From: an uncultured Bacteroidales bacterium
GTDB lineage: Bacteria; Bacteroidota; Bacteroidia; Bacteroidales; Bacteroidaceae
Assembly (NCBI GenBank): GCA_902778625.1
Contig: CACYYM010000010.1
Coordinates: forward strand, 1 to 64,000
Reading direction: 5' to 3'
Length of the DNA stretch: 64,000 nucleotides
The notes under the pieces were generated by a model. That model had not been told where the DNA came from, made no database searches, and worked only from the letters and a program-made list of their open reading frames with translations. The translations under genes and the position numbers were made by a program. Below are positions 17,101 through 25,136 of the stretch, in pieces. How positions within the stretch are numbered: the first letter of the stretch is position 1; each line of letters begins with the position of its first letter.

Positions 17101-18908
17101 CTGCAGGCACACCAGCCTCCAGCAGAAGAAAGGTACAAGGCACATGGGGAGAATACACTGTCGATTTGAGCGCGTATGCTGGACAGGAAGGTTATGTGGC
17201 TATCCGTCACTTCAACTGCTCAGACATGTTCAGACTCAACGTTGACGACGTCACAATCACCATGCCTGGTGAAGGCGAAGAGCAGCCTTGGACTGTTGTT
17301 GAAAACGCTACCAGCCCCTACACCATCGAAGGTCTTGATGAAGACACGAAGTATGAGGTTGCTGTACAGGCTGTCTATGCCGACGGTGAGAGCCAGTGGG
17401 CAACGACAACCTTCACAACTCTGAACAACAATCCTGTTCCTTACAACATCGTAGCTGACCTCACAGCCGACGGCGCTAACCTCACATGGGAAGGCAATGG
17501 CGAAAATTACGTTGTTCGCTACAGACCCGTAGGCGAGCCCATGAACATGGACGTTTGGAATCAGGTTGGCAGTGACGTTACCGCTACTAGCGAAGCAACA
17601 GAATATAGCTTCGACCTCAGCGGATACAGCGGCACTGGTTATGTTGCTATCCGCCACTACAACATTTCTGACATGTTCAATCTTTGCGTCGACGACATCA
17701 CGCTGACCGATGCCACTGGTGCCGTTGTAGTTTCCGAGGACTTCACAAGCGGAGAGATGCCTGCTGATTGGGACAATCTCGACTACGATGGCGACGGAAA
17801 TGTATGGGGCCTTGCTCAAATTAGCGAAGATGGTAATTACTGTGCTTATTCTGCAAGCTTTATTAACAATGTAGGCGCTGTTACCCCCGACAACTGGCTG
17901 ATTATTCCTAACGTTGAGTTGGGCGGCACATTGTCCTTCCAAGCTTGGGGTATGGATTCCAGCTATGCAGATGAAGTCTTCGCCGTATTCGTTTCAACAG
18001 AGCCTTACACAGCTGTAGAAGAGCCTTGGACCGAAATCGTTACTAACGATCCTGAGGCTACCATCAGCGGCCTTGCTACAAACAACGCCTACGAGTATCA
18101 GATTAAGAGCATCAAGGGCGAAAACGAGTCCGAATGGAGCGAGCTCGGCGAGTTCGCACTCGTTACGCTTGACTGCAATGAGAACAACACCGACCTGCTT
18201 AACAAGTTCAACGGCAAGTTAGCTCACGTTACACTCGCTAACCGCACCTTCTACAAGGACGACACATGGAACACCATCTTCCTGCCCTTCAACCTCACTG
18301 AGGAAGAATTTGCACAGACTCCTCTTGCTGACGGCGAACTCCGCACACTCACAGACATTGACTATGACGAAGAAAACGACATCGTTACGCTCAACTTCGA
18401 CGAAGCAATGGGTATGTACGCAGACTATGGCTATCCCGGCATGGTTGGTGGCAATCCTTACATCATCAAGTGGGCTGCTGGCAGCAACGTCGAGAATCCC
18501 GAGTTTGCTAACGTGACTATCTCAAGTGACCAGTACTACGCTGGTGGAGCAACCGACGACGAAAGCATTCAAGTCCAGTTCTACGGCACTTATGATTGGA
18601 TGGAGTTCCCCGACACCGACCAGAGCTTCCTCTTCCTTGGCGCAGACAACACTCTGTACTATCCTGAGGGTGGTGCTTCCGTTGCTGCAACTCGCGGCTT
18701 CTTCTACCTGATTGGCGTAACAGCTGGCGAAGGCGAAGGCGTGAAGTTCTGCACGAACCTTGACGGTGCTAACGATCCTACTGGCATCGCTAACCTCAAC
18801 GTTGAGGAAAGCGGCGAATGGTACGACCTTAGTGGCCGCAAGCTCGCAGGCAAGCCCGTACAGAAGGGTATCTACGTAAACGGTGGTCGCAAAGTTACTG
18901 TTAAATAA
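14160..18908 (+). CDS. secreted multi-domain fibronectin III/cleaved-adhesin protein
   Basis: 1582 aa. The second Met (14184) gives a neater signal peptide, MKRKTTFLAKAF with cleavage after SGAAA, so the true start may be there. From the N-terminus: an adhesin-type beta module (about 45-210), a fibronectin III domain (about 217-294), a beta module (about 297-405) and at least four more fibronectin III repeats. The last repeats alternate with cleaved-adhesin (gingipain/HagA-type) jelly rolls: one complete (about 870-1040; GYVAIRHFNCSDMFRLNVDD), one with the order of its parts changed (about 1120-1300). A C-terminal beta module ends in YDLSGRKLAGKPVQKGIYVN. There is no catalytic domain. Its role is probably surface binding of host or dietary protein or glycan. 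It follows the C10 protease and shares four of its modules. Confidence 0.88.
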   Translation: MFNQSINYMKRKTTFLAKAFTMLFAVLLSLVTSGAAAQETLTVYEDGEATSAYVPVYGFYGDAFNKCEFIIPSEELASMINGTISQMAFYLSSPATESWGDAQFQVFLKEVSETTLADFTGAEGATIVYEGALDGTGETMTIDFTSSYTYGGGNLLVGVYQTVKGSYKSASFYGVTAAGASITGYNYSSLDGIAATARDFIPKTTFAYTGGSFDGVLKPTGLKVSYEGGTEATISWSSEEEVFDIDVNGTVTENVENPTTLTGLEYATVYTVKVRAKRGEEMSDWSNPVTFTTAISDDMCQIQAVLTDSYGDGWSSAKLVITDVESGIEIASLTLASGLGPETIAIDVPNNHDIKFSWVSGNQLSYEYECGFVITDINDQVILAKEAGSQPAPTAGVLETWHVNCAASPWRSPADLAASEITAFSATLSWTERSLNPATSWVLAYAAAGAAEYTEVTVTENPYVLEGLTPETTYAVKVRPATDEVEFWSDEITFTTDVQFPAVQDLAVEPTATTATVTWTPAEGATSYVLEYADPSSVTFVGDWYKYDNGTASGAVNAGGDEFNYAVMFPAGSFTGNALNKVSIFDAAAATGTVIIYAGGTTEPGTVIASSPYTLTASNEFVDVNFNYITVNPEQNLWVVVTNPTGAAVATADDELGDANGRWLYYGNWGDLANAGVSGSCWLIHAEIGTADFSSMTWTTVEGATSPAEIAGLTPETDYLVRVKAIYGEEGESDWTSTNFTTAEEVATPSDLAVSEVGNKSAVLSWTENGEATAWQIALNGDEENLIAADSNPFTLTGLTPETAYTAKVRAINGEKQSKWSNEVSFTTDIAYPAPTELAAEAASTDATITWTGDADSYNLRYRVYVPGNEVKESFEEELGDWTTIDADGDGQTWYGLTTAQGAFTPHDGEAFMTSASYQNAALTPDNYLVSPKVKLGGSITFWACAQDASWAAEHFGVAVSTTGNTDAADFTTIEEWTMTSAGTPASSRRKVQGTWGEYTVDLSAYAGQEGYVAIRHFNCSDMFRLNVDDVTITMPGEGEEQPWTVVENATSPYTIEGLDEDTKYEVAVQAVYADGESQWATTTFTTLNNNPVPYNIVADLTADGANLTWEGNGENYVVRYRPVGEPMNMDVWNQVGSDVTATSEATEYSFDLSGYSGTGYVAIRHYNISDMFNLCVDDITLTDATGAVVVSEDFTSGEMPADWDNLDYDGDGNVWGLAQISEDGNYCAYSASFINNVGAVTPDNWLIIPNVELGGTLSFQAWGMDSSYADEVFAVFVSTEPYTAVEEPWTEIVTNDPEATISGLATNNAYEYQIKSIKGENESEWSELGEFALVTLDCNENNTDLLNKFNGKLAHVTLANRTFYKDDTWNTIFLPFNLTEEEFAQTPLADGELRTLTDIDYDEENDIVTLNFDEAMGMYADYGYPGMVGGNPYIIKWAAGSNVENPEFANVTISSDQYYAGGATDDESIQVQFYGTYDWMEFPDTDQSFLFLGADNTLYYPEGGASVAATRGFFYLIGVTAGEGEGVKFCTNLDGANDPTGIANLNVEESGEWYDLSGRKLAGKPVQKGIYVNGGRKVTVK

Positions 18909-18928
18909 ATAATAGGAGGACAAATAAT

Positions 18929-19096
18929 ATGAAAAAGATTTATATGACTCCCCTCTTGAAGGTGGAAAGTGCTGAGATCACAAGCATCATCTGCACAAGC
19001 TTTGACAGTAATGTTGGCATTAGCGGTGGCAGCACCGGTAATGGTGGCGAAGCCCACACTAAAGAAGAAGACTGGGATATCTGGGGTGAGGAATAA
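18929..19096 (+). CDS. small acidic peptide gene (55 aa)
   Basis: 55 codons, ATG to TAA, starting 20 nt after the adhesin-like gene with a strong ribosome site (AGGAGG at 18914-18919), unusual for this phylum. The N-terminus MKKIYMTPLLKVESAE is of a type I associate with short Prevotella/Bacteroides peptides (MKK.Y..P...V). Then come a hydrophobic ITSIICTSF, a Gly/Ser-rich middle (30-40), and an acidic tail with two Trp (DWDIWGEE). There is no classic signal peptide or lipobox. It is followed by a terminator, so it closes the transcript. Function is unknown. It could be a RiPP-like precursor or a small partner of the secreted protein upstream. Confidence 0.75.
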   Translation: MKKIYMTPLLKVESAEITSIICTSFDSNVGISGGSTGNGGEAHTKEEDWDIWGEE

Positions 19097-19118
19097 TCAC
19101 TCTCCCATAATGTAAACG

Positions 19119-19156
19119 AAGCGTGGCTGGTTTCTCAACTGGCCACGCTTTATTTT
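19119..19156 (+). terminator. terminator after the 55-aa peptide gene
   Basis: 9-bp stem AAGCGTGGC/GCCACGCTT (19119-19127, 19142-19150) followed by TATTTT. Confidence 0.75.
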
Positions 19157-19177
19157 ATAACTTAACGTGTTGAAATG

Positions 19178-19221
19178 AAAACTCGACACGTTAAAATAGA
19201 ACACTCGACACGTTAAAATAG
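19178..19221. repeat. two 22-bp tandem units, CTCGACACGTTAA family
   Basis: Two adjacent 22-bp units share the core ACTCGACACGTTAAAATAG. A third, degenerate core (GCGCGACACG) follows, and an inverted copy (CTTAACGTGTTG) lies just before at 19161. Both period and core match the five-unit array at 3999. Confidence 0.75.
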
Positions 19222-19265
19222 GAAGCGCGACACGCTGTGAGAAACTTCACAACATGTCGCGCTTC
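19222..19265 (-). terminator. hairpin downstream of panD
   Basis: 11-bp stem GAAGCGCGACA/TGTCGCGCTTC (19222-19232, 19255-19265) with an internal TGTGA/TCACA pairing. On the minus strand it is followed by CTATTTTAA. Likely terminator of panCD. Confidence 0.65.
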
Positions 19266-19284
19266 ATTATGCCCCTAAGAGTTC

Positions 19285-19626
19285 TTACAAACGGTTCTCT
19301 CGTGGGAAGACCACTTTGGGCTTGAAGGTGCGTGCTTCCTCCAAGTCCATGAGGGCGTAGGCCATGATGATGACGGTGTCGCCCACCAGGACTTTTCGCG
19401 CTGCTGCGCCGTTGAGGCAGATGCAGCCAGAGCCGCGTTCGCCACGTATGACGTACGTCTCGAACCGCTCGCCGTTGTTGTTGTCCACCACCTGCACTTT
19501 CTCGCCAGCAATGAGGCCAGCTGCGTCCATCAAGTCCTCGTCGATGGTGATGCTGCCCATATAGTTGAGATTCGCCTCGGTCACTGTGACCATGTGAAGC
19601 TTCGACTTTAATAGTTCGATCATCAT
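19285..19626 (-). CDS. panD: aspartate 1-decarboxylase precursor
   Basis: 113 aa, the normal size. It decarboxylates L-aspartate to beta-alanine for pantothenate and CoA. It is a self-cleaving pyruvoyl enzyme: the processing site G24-S25 is present (NYMGSITID), along with the conserved Lys9 (LLKSKLH) and the core [20 protein letters not shown]. Starting at the first of two Met codons puts the cleavage site exactly at 24/25 as in E. coli. It begins 3 nt after the panC stop, so the two are co-transcribed and beta-alanine is made next to the enzyme that uses it. Confidence 0.96.
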   Translation of the reverse strand: MMIELLKSKLHMVTVTEANLNYMGSITIDEDLMDAAGLIAGEKVQVVDNNNGERFETYVIRGERGSGCICLNGAAARKVLVGDTVIIMAYALMDLEEARTFKPKVVFPRENRL

Positions 19627-19629
19627 AGC

Positions 19630-20472
19630 TTACTTGTATCTTATGTGGTCAATGAGTCTTATTGGTTTTGTGCCGCAGAAGACGGTGATGCAGCCCACGA
19701 CGGACGGTGCGTCGTCCCACGACGAGACGTCTGCCAGCGTGTCGCCATCGACGATACTGAAGTACTGCACCTCAAGGCCGTCGATGCTGTTTATCTCGTT
19801 GACGACATAGTCGTGCGTCTCCTGCACCGAGAGTCCGAGCATGCGGCTTTCTTTCATGACACGGTAGATGTTGGCTGCCGTCTTTCGTTCCTTTGCCGTG
19901 AGCAAGCTGTTGCGGCTGCTCAGTGCGAGCCCGTCATCTTGGCGAACGACAGGGCAGGGAACGATCTCGAGCTTGAAGCCAAGGTCGGCCACCATACGGC
20001 GTATGACGGCAATCTGCTGATAGTCTTTCTCGCCGAAGTAAGCACGGTCTGGCTCGACGAACATGAAGAGTTTGCTCACGATCTGGCACACGCCGTTGAA
20101 GTGCCCGGGGCGCATGGCTCCCTCCATCACGCTGTCGGTCGGCGGATAGCTGAACTGACGCGTGTCGGGCTCGGGATAAATCTCCTTGACGCTCGGCGCG
20201 AAGGCAATGTCCGCCTTGCACGCCTCGAGGAGCCGGCAGTCCGCTTCGAGTGTCCGCGGATAACGTTCCAAGTCCTTCGGGTCATTGAACTGTGTAGGGT
20301 TGAGGAAGATGCTGACAACGGTAACGTCGTTCTCCTCCACACTTCTGCGAACGAGCGAAGCGTGCCCTTCGTGCAAAGCGCCCATGGTCGGCACAAGTCC
20401 GATGGTGCGTCCTTCACTGCGATGCTTCGCCAAACACTTGCGAAGCTCTTTAATGCTGTTTATTACCTTCAT
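19630..20472 (-). CDS. panC: pantothenate synthetase (pantoate-beta-alanine ligase)
   Basis: 280 aa. It joins pantoate and beta-alanine with ATP to give pantothenate. Class signatures are present: [20 protein letters not shown] with the ATP-binding HxGH (about 34-37), [28 protein letters not shown] and [10 protein letters not shown] with the KMSKS-like SSRN. First gene of the panC-panD operon, transcribed away from the glycogen synthase gene across a 177-bp shared promoter region. panB is not in the window. Confidence 0.97.
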   Translation of the reverse strand: MKVINSIKELRKCLAKHRSEGRTIGLVPTMGALHEGHASLVRRSVEENDVTVVSIFLNPTQFNDPKDLERYPRTLEADCRLLEACKADIAFAPSVKEIYPEPDTRQFSYPPTDSVMEGAMRPGHFNGVCQIVSKLFMFVEPDRAYFGEKDYQQIAVIRRMVADLGFKLEIVPCPVVRQDDGLALSSRNSLLTAKERKTAANIYRVMKESRMLGLSVQETHDYVVNEINSIDGLEVQYFSIVDGDTLADVSSWDDAPSVVGCITVFCGTKPIRLIDHIRYK

Positions 20473-20492
20473 GGCATAGAGATAAAACGGTG

Positions 20493-20500
20493 CAAAGATA
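20493..20500 (-). promoter_or_regulatory. -7 element for panCD
   Basis: Minus-strand TATCTTTG, 20 nt before the panC start, implying a very short leader. No clear -33 TTTG. Confidence 0.55.
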
Positions 20501-20583
20501 CAAATTAATTAATAATGAAGAACGAAGAATGGAGATTTATTCTCCATTTTATTCTAAAAAGTGTGAAAAGATGCAGAATTTCA

Positions 20584-20613
20584 TTGTCAAGTGCGTAAAA
20601 TTTCGTAACTTTG
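20584..20613 (+). promoter_or_regulatory. promoter of the glycogen synthase-MATE gene run
   Basis: TTG (20584-20586), a 19-nt spacer, then TAACTTTG (20606-20613), 36 nt upstream of the start codon. Confidence 0.65.
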
Positions 20614-20649
20614 CACAGGTACTATTGTATATAAAGAAGTATATAAGAG

Positions 20650-21486
20650 ATGACTAAAGCCAAGAAGATACTCTTCGTCACACAAGAGATGATGCCCTTC
20701 GTGCCAGAGACCGACCTGGCAGAGATGGGCAGGTACCTGCCTCAGGCTGTTCAGGAAAAGAGCCGCGAGATACGCTCTTTCATGCCTAAATGGGGCACGA
20801 TCAACGAGCGTCGCAACCAGTTGCACGAAGTCATCAGGCTGAGCGGCATCAACATCGTGGTAGATGACACAGACCATCCGCTCGTCATCAAAGTGGCAAG
20901 CATCCCCGCTGCCCGTATGCAGATATACTTCATCGACAACGACGACTTCTTCGAAAAGCGGAAGCTGGCCTTCGACGAGGAAGGCAAGGAATATGCCGAC
21001 AATGCCGAGCGTGCCGCCTTCTTTGCACGCGGTGTGCTGGAAACAATCAAGAAGCTGAAGTGGTCGCCCGACATCATTCACTGCCTCGGCTGGATGTCAG
21101 GTTTCCTGCCCCTCTACGTCAAGACAGCCTATGCCGAAGAGCCATCGTTCCGCGACTGCAAAGTCATCTTCACTCCCGACACACAGATACTCACATCCCC
21201 CATCCCGTCGAACATGGACGGCATCATTGCATTCCGCAATGCCACCATATCCGCCACGAGAGGGCTGGGCGAAAAGAAACTCGTGCCGATGCTCAACAAG
21301 CTGGGCGTCAAGTTTTCCGACGGCGTTAGCTTCCTCGCAGACAACAAAGAGCTGACAAAGTATGCGGAAGGCCTGGGCAAACCTTGCCTGCAACCCGTCG
21401 GCACAGAAGACTACGGCATACACTACCCCACCTTCTACGACACCATATGGAACATTGGCAGAACGGATGTAGAGGAAGAAGGATAA
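20650..21486 (+). CDS. glycogen/starch synthase, GT5 N-terminal-domain protein
   Basis: 278 aa, matching only the N-terminal GT5 domain of a glycogen synthase (full enzymes are about 480-550 aa). It begins KKILFVTQEMMPFVPETDLAEM, the Bacteroidetes version of the KVGGL nucleotide-sugar loop region, and contains DIIHCLGWMSGFLPLYVKT (the DxxHxxDW-type motif). The C-terminal nucleotide-binding half is absent. No frameshift is seen and the ORF ends just before a lipoprotein gene. Stand-alone proteins of this size are widespread in Bacteroidetes next to panC and a DUF4270 gene, so I read it as a normal family form, not a truncation. Catalytic activity on its own is doubtful. Confidence 0.85.
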   Translation: MTKAKKILFVTQEMMPFVPETDLAEMGRYLPQAVQEKSREIRSFMPKWGTINERRNQLHEVIRLSGINIVVDDTDHPLVIKVASIPAARMQIYFIDNDDFFEKRKLAFDEEGKEYADNAERAAFFARGVLETIKKLKWSPDIIHCLGWMSGFLPLYVKTAYAEEPSFRDCKVIFTPDTQILTSPIPSNMDGIIAFRNATISATRGLGEKKLVPMLNKLGVKFSDGVSFLADNKELTKYAEGLGKPCLQPVGTEDYGIHYPTFYDTIWNIGRTDVEEEG

Positions 21487-21509
21487 CATTGAACATTAAT
21501 CACAGAACA

Positions 21510-22973
21510 TTGAAAATCAAAGAGACATATAAGATTTGGGCGGCTGTCATAATGGCATTCGCCTTTATGCTCATCGGTTGCACCGAAGACACCGGTCAGC
21601 TTGGCGTCTATCCCCAGCAGGACGCTATCAGCACGTCGACGGAGACATTCGGCATCCTTTCGAGCGACCTGCTCAATACCGTCGTGCCTGCCAACAGCAC
21701 AGCATGCTTCTTGGGCAAAGTCATCGACCCCGAAACCGATGAAGCCATCACGGCAACCTTCGCCGCACAGTTCCACACATTCGAGGGCTACACCTTCCCC
21801 GCCAGAGAAAACATCATCAAAGACGAGGACGGACATCTCTGCGACTCTATCGAGATACGCCTCTTCATCAAAAGCACCTTCGGCGACAAGAACAACCCGA
21901 TGAAGCTCGAGGTGTGGCCGCTCAGCAGGAACGAAGACAAGCTTATCGAAGAGTCGATGAACCTCTACACAAACACCGACCTCCAGCAGTTCGCAGAGAC
22001 AGAAGGAGGTCCTATCGCAACGAAAGTCTTCACCGCAACAGACTACATCGTGAGCGAAGGACAACGTGCAAGCAGCACCTACTCGGACAACGTGCGAATC
22101 GTGTTGCCTCGCGAGTACGGCGAAGACATCATGGAGAAGTACTACGCTGACCCGAACTCGTTCCGCGACTCCTATCAGTTCATCCGCAACGTCTGTGCAG
22201 GCTTCCTCTTCCGCACCGTAGGCGGCACAGGCACAATGCTTAACCTCGAGGTCAGCACGATGAACCTCTTCTTCCGCTTCAAGAGCGAAGCCTATCCCGA
22301 CTCAATCCTCACAGCAAACTGCCGCTTCTCAGCTACGCCCGAAGTCATTCAGAGCACGCAGTTCGAGAGCAGCAACCTCGCGGGGCTTGTCGGCAACGAG
22401 GACTTCACGATGCTCAAGACGCCAGCCGGCATCTGCACAGAACTCGTGCTGCCCATCAACGAGATATTCGCCGGACACGAAAACGACAGCATCAATCGTG
22501 CATCATTCACCCTCACACGCATCAACAACCAGGACGAGGACGCACTCGACGACGACTACGCCCTCGGCATTCCAAAGAACTTGTTGCTCGTCCGCAAGCA
22601 GAACCTCGAAAGCTTCTTCGAGAACCATCAGGTAGCAGACAACCAGCAGTCGTTCTCGACATTCTTCTACAGCACCTACAACTGCTACGACTTCGACAAC
22701 ATCAGCCGCCTCCTCTCCTATTGCTACAAAGAGAAGAAGGCAGACATGGAAGCAAGCGGCATGAGCGAGGAAGCATGGGAAGCTGCACATCCCGAATGGA
22801 ACCACGTAGTGCTCGTTCCCGTCACAGTCTCGACGGCAGCGAACAGCTTTGGCGAAAACGTGCAGGTCTCTGTTACGCACGACCTCAGCCTTGGCAGCAC
22901 AAAACTCGTCCGAGGCACGAAAGCCAAGCCCATAAAGATGCAAGTCATCTACAGCCGCTTCGCCGGAAATTAG
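21510..22973 (+). CDS. DUF4270 family lipoprotein
   Basis: About 487 aa if translation starts at TTG 21510, which gives the best signal: KIKETYKIW, a hydrophobic run, then lipobox MLIGC with Cys24 as the lipidated residue. ATG 21552 would leave only nine residues before the Cys. TTG 21489 is also in frame. The remainder is a soluble beta-rich domain typical of DUF4270 (TCFLGKVIDPETDEAIT, ending SRFAGN). Function is unknown; it is probably anchored in the outer membrane. It follows the GT5-domain gene by 23 nt, a pairing I recall as common in Bacteroidetes. Confidence 0.85.
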   Translation: MKIKETYKIWAAVIMAFAFMLIGCTEDTGQLGVYPQQDAISTSTETFGILSSDLLNTVVPANSTACFLGKVIDPETDEAITATFAAQFHTFEGYTFPARENIIKDEDGHLCDSIEIRLFIKSTFGDKNNPMKLEVWPLSRNEDKLIEESMNLYTNTDLQQFAETEGGPIATKVFTATDYIVSEGQRASSTYSDNVRIVLPREYGEDIMEKYYADPNSFRDSYQFIRNVCAGFLFRTVGGTGTMLNLEVSTMNLFFRFKSEAYPDSILTANCRFSATPEVIQSTQFESSNLAGLVGNEDFTMLKTPAGICTELVLPINEIFAGHENDSINRASFTLTRINNQDEDALDDDYALGIPKNLLLVRKQNLESFFENHQVADNQQSFSTFFYSTYNCYDFDNISRLLSYCYKEKKADMEASGMSEEAWEAAHPEWNHVVLVPVTVSTAANSFGENVQVSVTHDLSLGSTKLVRGTKAKPIKMQVIYSRFAGN

Positions 22974-23003
22974 TATTCACAACCATACACCACAAACATT
23001 ACT

Positions 23004-23408
23004 ATGAAACATTTCATGCTTTTCGCAGTCATGCTTCTTAGCCTGACTGTCATCACACCCACCTCTGCCTTTGCCGGCAAGAAGCGGGACGCTCGCGTGG
23101 CTTACGTCCTGAAAAACCTCAGACTCAAGCCAGACGTACAGGCCAAGTTCAAGCCCCTGCTTGAGGCTTTCCTTAAAGAGCTCTCTGACGTGAAAGACCC
23201 CTATGAGGACCTCAAGGACGAGCTGCAGGATGCCATCGACGCCAACAAGCTTACCGCCGCACAATGCGACAAACTTTTCGAGCTGAAGCAGAAGCAAGAG
23301 GAACAAGAACCGCTAGTTCTGCGCAAATGGTACGCTAAGTTCAAAACAGTTCTCACTACGCAGCAAGCTTACAAAGCAATGAAGCTCAGCGACGACAAAA
23401 TAAAGTAA
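23004..23408 (+). CDS. small periplasmic helical protein
   Basis: 134 aa. Signal peptide MKHFMLFAVMLLSLTVITPT with cleavage near SAFA. The mature part is about 110 residues, highly charged and predicted all-helical (FKPLLEAFLKELSDVKDPYE, then KLTAAQCDKLFELKQKQEEQ). Shape and size resemble Spy/CpxP-type periplasmic helical proteins, including an LTAAQ segment like their LTxxQ motif, but the likeness is weak. It sits 30 nt after DUF4270 and 3 nt before ettA, inside the same run. Confidence 0.8.
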   Translation: MKHFMLFAVMLLSLTVITPTSAFAGKKRDARVAYVLKNLRLKPDVQAKFKPLLEAFLKELSDVKDPYEDLKDELQDAIDANKLTAAQCDKLFELKQKQEEQEPLVLRKWYAKFKTVLTTQQAYKAMKLSDDKIK

Positions 23409-23411
23409 CCA

Positions 23412-25109
23412 ATGGCTACGACAGACGACAAGAAGGTCATCTTCTCGATGGTCGGCGTAAGCAAGGTCATCCAGCAGAACCAAAAGCAAGTCCTCAAGAA
23501 CATATACCTTTCCTTCTTCTACGGCGCCAAGATTGGCATCGTGGGCATGAACGGTGCAGGTAAGTCCACACTCCTCAAGATTATTGCCGGCATAGAGCAA
23601 CAGTATCAGGGCAACGTCGTGTGGAGCCCGGGCTACAGCGTCGGCTATCTCGAGCAGGAGCCCAAGCTTGATGACGACAAGACGGTCATCGAGGTGGTGA
23701 AGGAAGGCGTGCAACACATCGTGGATGCCTTGCAGGAGTACGAGGAAATAAACCAAAAGTTTGGCTTGCCCGAGTACTATGAGGACGAGGACAAGATGAA
23801 CCAACTCTTTGCTCGTCAAGGCGAGTTGCAGGACATCATCGACAGCACAGACGCCTGGAACCTGGACAGCAAGCTGGAGCGAGCAATGGACGCGCTTCGT
23901 TGTCCGCCAGCAGACCAACCAATCAATACGCTGAGCGGTGGCGAACGTCGCCGCGTGGCACTCTGCCGCCTGCTCCTGCAGAAGCCCGACGTGCTGTTGC
24001 TCGACGAACCGACGAACCACTTGGATGCCGAGAGCATCGACTGGCTCGAACAACACCTGACGCAATACGAGGGCACGGTGATTGCCGTGACGCACGACCG
24101 TTACTTCCTCGACGACGTGGCAGGCTGGATTCTTGAACTCGACCGGGGCGAAGGCATTCCCTGGCAAGGCAACTACTCCTCGTGGCTCGAGCAGAAGACC
24201 AAGCGCATGGAGCAGGAGGAGAAGGTGGCCAGCAAACGCCGCAAAACGTTGGAGCGCGAGCTGGAATGGGTGCGCATGTCGCCAAAGGCACGCCAGGCAA
24301 AGGGCAAGGCGCGCCTCAACAGCTACGACAAACTCCTCAACGAAGAGCAGAAGGAACGCGAGGAGAAGCTTGAGATCTTCATCCCCAATGGCCCACGCCT
24401 CGGCAACAAGGTCATCGAGGCACACGGCGTCTGCAAGTCTTTCGGCGAAAAGCAGCTCATCAAGGACCTCGACTTCATGCTGCCGCCGGGTGGCATCGTG
24501 GGCGTCATCGGACCGAACGGCGCTGGCAAGACGACCCTCTTCCGTATGATAATGGGACTGGAGAAGCCCGATGCCGGCACGTTCGAAGTGGGCGAGACGG
24601 TCAAGATATCCTACGTGGATCAGAGCCACGCGGACATCAAGCCGGAGCTCTCCGTCTATCAAGTCATCAGCCAGGGCAACGAGCTGATGCGACTGGGCGG
24701 ACGCGACGTCAACTGCCGCGCCTACCTGAGCCGCTTCAACTTCAGCGGAGCGGACCAGGAAAAGAAATGCGGCGTGCTTTCGGGCGGCGAACGCAATCGC
24801 CTGCACCTCGCCATGGCGCTCAAGCAAGAGGGCAACGTGCTGTTGCTCGACGAGCCGACCAACGACATCGACGTCAATACCCTGCGTGCCCTCGAGGAAG
24901 GCCTCGAGAACTTCGCCGGCTGTGCTGTCGTCATCAGCCACGACCGCTGGTTCCTCGACCGCATCTGCACGCACATCCTTGCCTACGAGGGCGACGGCAA
25001 CGTCTTCTACTTCGAAGGCAGCTACACCGACTACGAGGCGAACAAGCTCAAGCGTCTCGGACTGGAAGAGCCGAAGCGCATACGATATAGGAAGCTAATG
25101 GAAGACTAA
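23412..25109 (+). CDS. ettA: energy-dependent translational throttle protein (ABC-F)
   Basis: 565 aa soluble ABC-F ATPase that binds the ribosomal E site and gates the first elongation step according to ATP/ADP. Two nucleotide-binding domains: Walker A GMNGAGKST (about 45) and GPNGAGKTT (about 367); signatures LSGGERRRVAL and LSGGERNRLHL; Walker B VLLLDEPTNHLD and VLLLDEPTNDID. The P-site tRNA interaction motif linker between them carries the EttA-type SPKARQAKGKARLNSYDKL. Length matches EttA, and the ABC-F resistance-protein features are absent, so a housekeeping role is likely. Confidence 0.95.
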   Translation: MATTDDKKVIFSMVGVSKVIQQNQKQVLKNIYLSFFYGAKIGIVGMNGAGKSTLLKIIAGIEQQYQGNVVWSPGYSVGYLEQEPKLDDDKTVIEVVKEGVQHIVDALQEYEEINQKFGLPEYYEDEDKMNQLFARQGELQDIIDSTDAWNLDSKLERAMDALRCPPADQPINTLSGGERRRVALCRLLLQKPDVLLLDEPTNHLDAESIDWLEQHLTQYEGTVIAVTHDRYFLDDVAGWILELDRGEGIPWQGNYSSWLEQKTKRMEQEEKVASKRRKTLERELEWVRMSPKARQAKGKARLNSYDKLLNEEQKEREEKLEIFIPNGPRLGNKVIEAHGVCKSFGEKQLIKDLDFMLPPGGIVGVIGPNGAGKTTLFRMIMGLEKPDAGTFEVGETVKISYVDQSHADIKPELSVYQVISQGNELMRLGGRDVNCRAYLSRFNFSGADQEKKCGVLSGGERNRLHLAMALKQEGNVLLLDEPTNDIDVNTLRALEEGLENFAGCAVVISHDRWFLDRICTHILAYEGDGNVFYFEGSYTDYEANKLKRLGLEEPKRIRYRKLMED

Positions 25110-25136
25110 TCGCAACGATGAGAAGAAAAGGTAAAC

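Noticed and set aside
20650..21486. Truncated glycogen synthase pseudogene
   Set aside because: The short single-domain form is normal in Bacteroidetes beside a DUF4270 gene; no frameshift or remnant downstream.
21384..22973. Long form of DUF4270 starting inside the GT5 gene
   Set aside because: The extra N-terminus is out-of-frame sequence of the upstream gene; the lipoprotein signal starts at TTG 21510 or ATG 21552.
23313..24974. 553-codon minus-strand ORF over ettA
   Set aside because: Antisense shadow of a well-defined ABC-F gene.
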